Part shown: one piece after another, positions 1 to 4,991 of the stretch | How positions within the stretch are numbered: position 1 is the stretch's first letter | How the letters are laid out: each line of letters starts with the position of its first letter | Origin: an uncultured Alistipes sp. | GTDB taxonomy: Bacteria > Bacteroidota > Bacteroidia > Bacteroidales > UBA932 | Assembly (NCBI GenBank): GCA_900544175.1 | Contig: UQUN01000047.1 | Location: forward strand, 1 to 7,768 | Length of the DNA stretch: 7,768 nucleotides | Direction of reading: 5' to 3' | The notes under the pieces: generated by a model | Databases searched by the model: none | Seen by the model: only the letters and a program-made list of their open reading frames with translations | What the model was told of the DNA's origin: nothing | Translations under genes and position numbers: made by a program

Positions 1-194
1 TCCTCTTCCTCGGCGGCGGTGCATCCCTCCAGTTCCTCTATGTCGCCATGAACCTGACAACCAAACAGATTGCAGAAATCACAAAACAGTCCCCACACAG
101 CATAGACATAGCCAGATTCAGACTCAGAAACAAATTAGGGATCAATGACCGTACAGTGTCACTGCAATCATTTCTGTCAAAGTACAACCACTGA
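1..194 (+). CDS. C-terminal end of a LuxR/GerE-like HTH transcriptional regulator (5' end outside window)
   Basis: The frame starting at base 3 is open from the window edge to a TGA at 192-194 and gives 63 residues. The segment NLTTKQIAEITKQSPHSID followed by IARFRLRNKLGI is the recognisable part. It has the T-x-K-x-IA...S..SI...R.R.R.KLG pattern of the LuxR/GerE-type helix-turn-helix that ends many Bacteroidales regulators, such as TPR-HTH or sensor-HTH proteins. A DNA-binding role as a transcription factor follows from that family. The sensory or TPR part would lie upstream and is not visible, so the inducing signal and subclass cannot be given. The stop is 155 bases before the lipoprotein start and no clear intrinsic terminator lies between, so readthrough or local control of the lipoprotein gene is possible but is inference only. 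Confidence 0.72.
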   Translation, partial: LFLGGGASLQFLYVAMNLTTKQIAEITKQSPHSIDIARFRLRNKLGINDRTVSLQSFLSKYNH

Positions 195-277
195 CAGTAT
201 ATATGTTGTAAATATTCTATATTACGATATATATATTTTGTATAATTAGACCTGGACTGTAATCAGTAAGATGTCTT

Positions 278-285
278 TATATTTG
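278..285 (+). promoter_or_regulatory. Bacteroidota-type -7 promoter element for the BACON lipoprotein gene
   Basis: TATATTTG is an exact match to the TAnnTTTG -7 consensus of the Bacteroidota primary sigma factor. A good -33 TTTG is missing at the expected spacing of about 19-23 bases; the nearest TTTG, at 237-240, is too far away. Transcription would start near 291-295, giving a leader of about 57 bases to the chosen start at 350. Confidence 0.5.
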
Positions 286-290
286 TTTCG

Positions 291-312
291 GACATCCGGG
301 CAACAGGATGTC
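291..312 (+). promoter_or_regulatory. 5'-leader hairpin at predicted transcript start
   Basis: GACATCC (291-297) and GGATGTC (306-312) are perfect 7-base inverted arms around an 8-base loop. The hairpin begins about where transcription from the -7 element at 278-285 should start, so it would sit at the very 5' end of the mRNA. The in-frame ATG at 308 lies inside the right arm, which argues against its use as a start. A further GATGTC at 270-275 lies just upstream of the -7 element, so the same bases could instead be DNA operator half-sites. The inverted repeat is seen directly; its function is inferred. Confidence 0.4.
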
Positions 313-349
313 GCACCAATCATTTAACAACACACAAAACACTAAAGCC

Positions 350-1699
350 ATGATGAAGTCAAGTACAACCATTATTCTTTGCCTTGCGGCAGCTGCTCTG
401 CTCCTGCCGTCGTGCAACAAGAACCTGAAGCCGGACCTGCTGCCCGGCATAACCGTTCAGTCAGACACAGTGTATGTATCATCAGAGGGAGGCGAAGCCG
501 GATTTACCTATAGCCTGGAGAATCCAGTGGAAAATGAAATGCTCCATGCAGAACCACAAGCTGAATGGATAAGCGGTATAACTGTCGGAAATGACACCGT
601 ATCATTTACCGTCAGTGCAAATACGGAAGCTGAGACAAGAACTGCCGGCATCATCCTCTCATACTCGTCGGCATATGATACTGTATACGTAAGACAGGAA
701 GCGACCGAAATAACATACACCGACCTGGGAGAATACGCCAACTGCTACATAGTGCCTACAGAAGGCCACTGGTTTTTCAATACCGGGAAAGTAAACGGAG
801 GACAGATAGACGGCATCGCATCAGTCGACTGGCTATGGGCCACCAACCCTGTTTCAGATTCTGAATCACAGGATATACTGACAGATATCGAGTATAGGGA
901 CGGAGCCGTCTACTTCACATCTACCGGCCAAAGAGGCAATCTGGTACTCGCTGCTCTGGATGCTTCCGGCAATATAGTCTGGTCCTGGCACATATGGGCG
1001 GCAGAAACTCCCGGCTCACATATCTACCCCAACGGCGTAGAATTCATGGACCGGTTTATCGGAGCCTACGGGACTGAACCGGGAACTACTGATACCTACG
1101 GCATGCTGTACCAGTGGGGAAGAAAGGATCCGATATACGGCGGCACCTTGAATGAAGCCACAGACAACATCGCATTCGCAACAGCCGAAGCGGAGACAAT
1201 TGTCAATGAGAAACTCGGCAGATCCTGGGAATTCATCGAAGAAGGAGGGGACGCTTCCAGAGGCATCAGCGAACCTATGACTATGTTCTGCGCCCCGTCC
1301 AGCAACTGGATTCTTGACCCCTCGGAGACAAAATGGGCAGAACAGAAAACCGATACGGACCCCTGCCCTGCAGGATGGCGCGTACCTTCTTCCGAGGACT
1401 TTTCAGACATAGTCAACGCTGAATTCGACGTAGTGAAAAACGGCTTATCCCTGGATGGAGACGGGTTCACGGCCTGGTATCCGGCCCAAGGCTGCAGGGA
1501 AGATATTACCGGCGTATTGGTACTCATCAACAGCATGATGTGCTGGACATCCACCGAACAGATCAGGGAAGATGTAATAGATCCATCCAAAATATACTAT
1601 TTCTCAGAAAGAGTAGTCAGCAGCCCTTATCTCACAACAATGAATAACGCCCCAGGTAACAGGGCCATGGCACAACCCATACGCTGCATCAAGGAATAG
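350..1699 (+). CDS. Secreted lipoprotein with BACON-like domain and FISUMP-like C-terminal domain
   Basis: The start was set at 350 (449 residues), with 353 equally possible. This gives a compact lipoprotein signal: MMKSS, a hydrophobic run, then lipobox LPSC with the lipidated cysteine at residue 22. The longer in-frame ATG at 308 would add 14 polar residues and sits in the leader hairpin. Residues of roughly 34-118 look like a BACON domain, a beta-sandwich common at the N-terminus of Bacteroidota surface and carbohydrate-active proteins: a W..G...F.V..N....R.A.I core and a V.V.Q end. After ANCYIVP (130-136), the rest carries GMLYQWGRKDP (251-261), DPCPAGWRVPSSEDF (337-351), CWTST and a terminal PIRCIKE. 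This is the pattern of Fibrobacter succinogenes major paralogous (Fib_succ_major, FISUMP) domains. No enzyme motif is visible. A binding or adhesion role at the envelope is inference. No clear acidic lipoprotein export signal follows the cysteine, so surface exposure is uncertain. It is transcribed alone, ending at the terminator at 1731-1761. Confidence 0.85.
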   Translation: MMKSSTTIILCLAAAALLLPSCNKNLKPDLLPGITVQSDTVYVSSEGGEAGFTYSLENPVENEMLHAEPQAEWISGITVGNDTVSFTVSANTEAETRTAGIILSYSSAYDTVYVRQEATEITYTDLGEYANCYIVPTEGHWFFNTGKVNGGQIDGIASVDWLWATNPVSDSESQDILTDIEYRDGAVYFTSTGQRGNLVLAALDASGNIVWSWHIWAAETPGSHIYPNGVEFMDRFIGAYGTEPGTTDTYGMLYQWGRKDPIYGGTLNEATDNIAFATAEAETIVNEKLGRSWEFIEEGGDASRGISEPMTMFCAPSSNWILDPSETKWAEQKTDTDPCPAGWRVPSSEDFSDIVNAEFDVVKNGLSLDGDGFTAWYPAQGCREDITGVLVLINSMMCWTSTEQIREDVIDPSKIYYFSERVVSSPYLTTMNNAPGNRAMAQPIRCIKE

Positions 1700-1730
1700 T
1701 ACCTCCGGCTCATACGCTATTTTCACTTCG

Positions 1731-1761
1731 GCCCGGAGCAGACTTTTGTTCCGGGCTTTTT
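1731..1761 (+). terminator. Rho-independent terminator of the lipoprotein gene
   Basis: GCCCGGAGCA (1731-1740) pairs with TGTTCCGGGC (1747-1756) over ten positions with one G-U wobble. The loop is gacttt and five T residues follow. It lies 32 bases after the stop at 1697-1699 and before the next promoter, so it separates the lipoprotein from the peptidase gene. Confidence 0.88.
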
Positions 1762-1789
1762 GTATGAATCCATACCGGTCTGCCATGTA

Positions 1790-1823
1790 TTTAATAAAAT
1801 TCCGGAAATATTGAGTATATTTG
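1790..1823 (+). promoter_or_regulatory. Bacteroidota-type promoter of the M16 peptidase gene
   Basis: TATATTTG at 1816-1823 exactly matches the TAnnTTTG -7 consensus. TTTA at 1790-1793 is a weak -33 candidate at a spacing of 22 bases. Transcription would begin around 1830, leaving an A-rich leader of about 20 bases before the ATG at 1851. This also rules out the TTG at 1821, inside the -7 box, as a translation start. Confidence 0.6.
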
Positions 1824-1840
1824 TTGAAATTTAAACAAAT
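1819..1840. promoter_or_regulatory. Candidate operator: near-perfect 22-bp palindrome over the peptidase promoter
   Basis: ATTTGTT (1819-1825) and AACAAAT (1834-1840) are perfect inverted arms, and the central AAATTT (1827-1832) is itself palindromic. Over the full 22 bases, 10 of 11 base pairs match. It overlaps the end of the -7 element and the predicted transcription start, the usual place for a repressor site. AT-rich sequence makes chance palindromes more likely, so this is a candidate only. Confidence 0.35.
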
Positions 1841-1850
1841 CACAACTGTC

Positions 1851-2237
1851 ATGAGAAAAACCTGTATTATAGCGATTGTTATCGCACTGTTCTCTTTCTC
1901 GTCCTGTTCGCAGTACAAATACGAGCAGGTGGACGGAGACCCGACCAAGACAAGAATCTACACACTTGACAACGGTCTGAAGGTGTACCTGAGCGTCAAT
2001 GACGAGGAACCACGAATCCAGACATTCATCGCCGTGAAGGTAGGAGGCAAGAACGACCCGGCCCAGACCACGGGTCTCGCCCACTACTTCGAGCACTTGA
2101 TGTTCAAGGGCACGCAGCAGTTCGGCCATCCGACTACGAGGCCGAGAAACCTATGCTGGACGAAATCGAGCGTCTGTTTGAAACATATAGAGTCACTACG
2201 GACGAGACTGAGCGCGCAGCCATCTACCACACCATAG
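1851..2237 (+). CDS. N-terminal fragment of the frameshifted M16 peptidase (lipoprotein signal and HxxEH)
   Basis: Translated as it stands, this segment gives 128 residues. The first 92 are genuine M16 sequence: signal peptide with FSSC lipobox, then TRIYTLDNGLKVYLS, the first M16 strand, and GLAHYFEHLMFKG with the zinc and catalytic residues. After FG at about 2126 the last 36 residues are out-of-frame nonsense ending at TAG 2235-2237. The ATG at 1851 was chosen because it starts a proper signal peptide directly after the promoter. Alone it lacks the third zinc ligand and the chamber, so it should be inactive. Confidence 0.6.
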   Translation: MRKTCIIAIVIALFSFSSCSQYKYEQVDGDPTKTRIYTLDNGLKVYLSVNDEEPRIQTFIAVKVGGKNDPAQTTGLAHYFEHLMFKGTQQFGHPTTRPRNLCWTKSSVCLKHIESLRTRLSAQPSTTP

Positions 2238-4753
2238 ACTCCATCAGCTACGAGGCGTCCAAGCTGGCCATTCCCAACGAGTACGACAAGCTGATGTCCA
2301 TCATCGGAGCTTCAGGTACCAACGCCTTCACCTCCACGGACATGACAGTCTATACCGAGGACATCCCCTCCAACCAGATAGAGAACTGGGCAATGATAGA
2401 GGCCGACAGGTTCAAGAATCCCGTCATCAGGCTTTTCCATACTGAACTGGAGACTATCTACGAGGAAAAGAACATGTCCCTCACCCAGGATGCCAGGAAA
2501 GTATACGAAGCCATGAACGCCGCCCTCTACCCCAATCACCCTTACGGCACCCAGACCGTTCTCGGCACTCAGGAACACCTGAAGAATCCGTCCATCACCA
2601 ACGTAAAGAACTACCACAAGACCTACTACGTGCCCAACAACATGGCAATCTGTATGTCCGGAGACTTTAACCCGGACGAGGTGATACAGATCATTGACAA
2701 GTATTTCGGAGACATGCAGCCCAACCCCGACCTGCCTGAGCTGGAATTCACTCCTGAAAAGCCAATCACCGAGCCAATCGTCAAGGATATCTACGGTCTG
2801 GAATCGGAAAGCATATCCATCGGCTGGAGGCTGCCGGCCTCAAAGGACCGTTCCAACGACATAGCCCAGATGGCCGGATTTATCCTGAGCAACGGAACGG
2901 CCGGACTCATCGACCTGGATCTCCTGCAGAACCAGAAAATTCTCTCAGGATACGGATATGCCAGCCTTCTGCCTGACTACGGCAGCTTTGAGCTGTACGG
3001 CAAGCCAAAAGAGGGACAGACACTGGATGAGGTCAAGGACCTGCTGATGGCCGAAGTGGACAAGCTGCGCAACGGCGAGTTCGACGACGACCTCATCGAA
3101 GCCACAGTGAACAACCTCAAACTGTCCATGATGAACTCCCTAACCAGCAATTACTCCAGGGCCATGAACCAGGTCAACGCGTTCATCGAGGGCGAGGACT
3201 GGGGCGATGTCGTCACCTTGATTGACCGCATGGCCAAAGTCACCAAGCAGGACATCATGGACTGGGCGAACGAATATCTTACACCCGAAGGCTACGTAGC
3301 CATCTACAAAAGGACCGGAGAGGACAAGAACATCCAGAAGATCTCCGCTCCCGAAATCACACCTATAGTCACCAACAGGGACAAGCAGAGCGAATTCCTT
3401 ACCAGAATACAGAACACCCCGGTAAAGGAAATCGAGCCCGTCTTCGTAGACTATGAGAAAGAGATGTCCGTACTGGATGCAGGCTCCGGCATCGATGTAC
3501 TCTACAAGCAGAACGACATCAACGATCTGGCATACGTCATCTATGTATTCGACAAGGGAGTGAACAACGACCCTGCCCTGTCACTGGCTTTCAACTACCT
3601 CAATTATCTCGGAACCGCTGACAAGAGCGCGGCTGACATCGCCATGGAGATGTACAAGCTTGCATGCAACTTCTACTTCTCCGCATCCACCGACCAGACT
3701 GTAATCCAGGTATCCGGATTGAGCGAGAACATCCCCGAGGCCATGAGCGTCATGGAAGACCTTATCTACAATGCAGTTCCTGACGAGGCTGTACTTGCCA
3801 ACGTCAAGAACGACCTGCTGCAGAGACGCCGGAACAGCAAGCTCAGTCAGGGCGGCTGCTTCGGAGCCCTCCAGACATACATGATGATCGGCAAAGAGGC
3901 CATAGACCGGATAACACTCAGCAACCAGGAACTTGACGCCCTCACCTCCGAGGACCTTCTCTGCAAGATACGCGACCTTATGGACAAACAGCATGAGATA
4001 CTGTATTATGGTCCCGAAAACACTTCCGAAGTATTGGCGGACTTAGCCGAAAATCACCGTATTGCCGATAATCCGGAGCCGTTGAAGAAAGAGCCGCTGC
4101 AGTATCGCAGACCCGGAAAGACCAGCAAGGTATACCTGGCCGAATACGACGCCAACCAGCTGTATTATCTGCAGTATTCCAACAGAGGGGAGAAATTCGA
4201 CTATGCCGCTGACCCCTATGTGTCTCTGTACAACGAATACTTCGGAGGAGGTATGAACTCCATAGTATTCCAGGAGATGCGCGAGGCAAGAGGCCTGGCC
4301 TACACCGCCCAGGCATACCTGTCCACCCCTTATGATCTCGACATGCCCTACATGTACATCGCATTTATCGCTACCCAGAACGACAAGATGCAGCAGGCCA
4401 TAGAGGCTTTCGAGGACATTATCAACAACATGCCCGTATCCCAGCCGGCATTCGACATCGCCAAAAAGGCCATTATATCCAGAATCAGGACATACAGAGT
4501 AACCGGTGACGGCGTCCTCTGGAGTTACCGCAGCGCACGTGAGCTCGGACTGAACGAACCGCGTGACAAACAGATATTCGAGGTAATACAGAACCTTACT
4601 CTGGACGATGTTGCCGCCACCCAGCAGCAGTGGGTCAAGGACCGCACCTATGACTTTGCCATCTTGGGCAGAACCAAGGATCTGGACATCAAGTACCTGA
4701 AGACCCTTGGAGATGTAGAGTACGTATCCTCTGAGGAAATGTTCGGATACTAA
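2153..4753 (+). CDS. C-terminal fragment of the frameshifted M16 peptidase (866 residues)
   Basis: The first ATG in the restored frame is 2153, but homologous-looking sequence already begins upstream in this frame with DYEAEKP (2132-2152). The fragment carries the rest of the N-terminal M16 domain, including GASGTNAFTS, TVYTEDIPSNQIENW and the YEEKN glutamate, both M16_C-type domains and the inactive second half. It ends in SSEEMFGY. It lacks the signal peptide and HxxEH, so if made it would be cytoplasmic and catalytically dead. No ribosome binding site or promoter precedes 2153, supporting its reading as a broken half rather than a gene of its own. An automatic annotation would probably call it an insulinase family protein. 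Confidence 0.6.
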   Translation: MLDEIERLFETYRVTTDETERAAIYHTIDSISYEASKLAIPNEYDKLMSIIGASGTNAFTSTDMTVYTEDIPSNQIENWAMIEADRFKNPVIRLFHTELETIYEEKNMSLTQDARKVYEAMNAALYPNHPYGTQTVLGTQEHLKNPSITNVKNYHKTYYVPNNMAICMSGDFNPDEVIQIIDKYFGDMQPNPDLPELEFTPEKPITEPIVKDIYGLESESISIGWRLPASKDRSNDIAQMAGFILSNGTAGLIDLDLLQNQKILSGYGYASLLPDYGSFELYGKPKEGQTLDEVKDLLMAEVDKLRNGEFDDDLIEATVNNLKLSMMNSLTSNYSRAMNQVNAFIEGEDWGDVVTLIDRMAKVTKQDIMDWANEYLTPEGYVAIYKRTGEDKNIQKISAPEITPIVTNRDKQSEFLTRIQNTPVKEIEPVFVDYEKEMSVLDAGSGIDVLYKQNDINDLAYVIYVFDKGVNNDPALSLAFNYLNYLGTADKSAADIAMEMYKLACNFYFSASTDQTVIQVSGLSENIPEAMSVMEDLIYNAVPDEAVLANVKNDLLQRRRNSKLSQGGCFGALQTYMMIGKEAIDRITLSNQELDALTSEDLLCKIRDLMDKQHEILYYGPENTSEVLADLAENHRIADNPEPLKKEPLQYRRPGKTSKVYLAEYDANQLYYLQYSNRGEKFDYAADPYVSLYNEYFGGGMNSIVFQEMREARGLAYTAQAYLSTPYDLDMPYMYIAFIATQNDKMQQAIEAFEDIINNMPVSQPAFDIAKKAIISRIRTYRVTGDGVLWSYRSARELGLNEPRDKQIFEVIQNLTLDDVAATQQQWVKDRTYDFAILGRTKDLDIKYLKTLGDVEYVSSEEMFGY

Positions 4754-4797
4754 CACACAACCGCGCCCATAGAGGGCGAAGTCAAAATTCACATCCT

Positions 4798-4841
4798 AAA
4801 GGGGTTGTTTCAAAATTTTCATTTTGACACAGCCCCTTTTT
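4798..4841 (+). terminator. Long hairpin terminator after the M16 peptidase
   Basis: AAAGGGGTTGTTTCAAAAT (4798-4816) pairs with ATTTTGACACAGCCCCTTT (4821-4839) over 19 positions with one U-G wobble and one mismatch. The loop is TTTC and the T tract runs on to 4841. The A tract on the left arm means it could also stop transcription from the other direction. A minor 5-bp hairpin (CGCCC/GGGCG, 4764-4778) lies between it and the stop codon, without a T tract. Confidence 0.9.
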
Positions 4842-4864
4842 ACATGCTTCAAGCCAATGTCCAT

Positions 4865-4896
4865 TTTTCATACAGCCATTGTATGAAAATCATACA
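4865..4896. promoter_or_regulatory. Candidate activator/operator site: 10-bp inverted repeat plus third half-site
   Basis: TTTTCATACA (4865-4874) and TGTATGAAAA (4880-4889) are perfect 10-base inverted arms with a 5-base spacer. A third copy of the half-site TCATACA follows at 4890-4896, in the same orientation as the first and exactly 22 bases, about two helical turns, from it. There is no T tract, so it is not a terminator. Its centre (about 4877) lies about 100 bases upstream of the transcription start predicted from the sigma-54-like element at 4953-4966. That is the usual distance for an enhancer bound by an NtrC-type activator. The repeats are seen; the binding role is inferred. Confidence 0.45.
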
Positions 4897-4952
4897 GAAC
4901 CGAATCTCGCTCAACAATATAAGTTATTAATAACCATTCAGATAATCTCACA

Positions 4953-4966
4953 GGCACGATTATTGA
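4953..4966 (+). promoter_or_regulatory. Candidate sigma-54 (-24/-12) promoter of the permease gene
   Basis: The bases AGGCACG-ATTA-TTGA (4952-4966) resemble the sigma-54 consensus TGGCACG-N4-TTGC. The -24 GG (4953-4954) and spacing match; the -12 GC is GA here, and the first T is A. No TTTG, and so no standard -7 box, exists between the upstream terminator and the start codon. The predicted start is near 4978, about 14 bases before the ATG at 4992. The -12 mismatch keeps confidence low. Confidence 0.35.
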
Positions 4967-4991
4967 TTAACGGCATGGCAAACACACTACT

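Larger units (their letters stand above)
1851..4753 (+). pseudogene. M16-family (pitrilysin/insulinase) zinc metallopeptidase lipoprotein, broken by a one-base deletion
   Basis: The two open segments 1851-2237 and 2153-4753 are parts of one gene. Restoring one base near 2124-2131 gives a continuous 967-residue protein, the usual size of double-unit M16 peptidases. Residues 1-19 form a lipoprotein signal with lipobox FSSC, so the enzyme would be membrane-anchored, probably facing the periplasm. The zinc motif HYFEH is at residues 78-82 (bases 2082-2096), with E81 the expected catalytic base. The third zinc ligand is probably the second glutamate of YEEKN, about residue 206, beyond the break. 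A helical insertion (about 102-145) explains the longer spacing between these motifs. The second, normally inactive M16 half is complete, with YFGGGMNS and EMREARGLAYTA near residues 797-820. M16 enzymes degrade peptides inside a closed chamber; the substrate here is unknown. The remaining 2.6 kb of frame is intact, so the lesion is very recent or a sequence error. Confidence 0.83.

Noticed and set aside
200..245. AT-rich repeats after the regulator gene as a terminator
   Set aside because: The alternating TA sequence folds only weakly, has no GC stem, and looks like ordinary AT-rich promoter DNA.
308..349. Longer N-terminus for the lipoprotein starting at 308
   Set aside because: The added polar residues spoil the signal peptide, and the ATG sits within the predicted leader hairpin close to the transcription start.
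1096..1590. Minus-strand open frame of 164 codons opposite the lipoprotein gene
   Set aside because: It lies antisense to conserved FISUMP-like motifs and has no promoter or domain pattern.
2110..2160. Programmed -1 ribosomal frameshift in the M16 gene
   Set aside because: No slippery heptamer or downstream structure is visible at the junction, and I know of no M16 lipoprotein that uses frameshifting.
4043..4792. Minus-strand open frame of 249 codons opposite the peptidase gene
   Set aside because: It lies wholly over well-supported M16 sequence, shows no recognisable motif, and reflects codon bias on the other strand.
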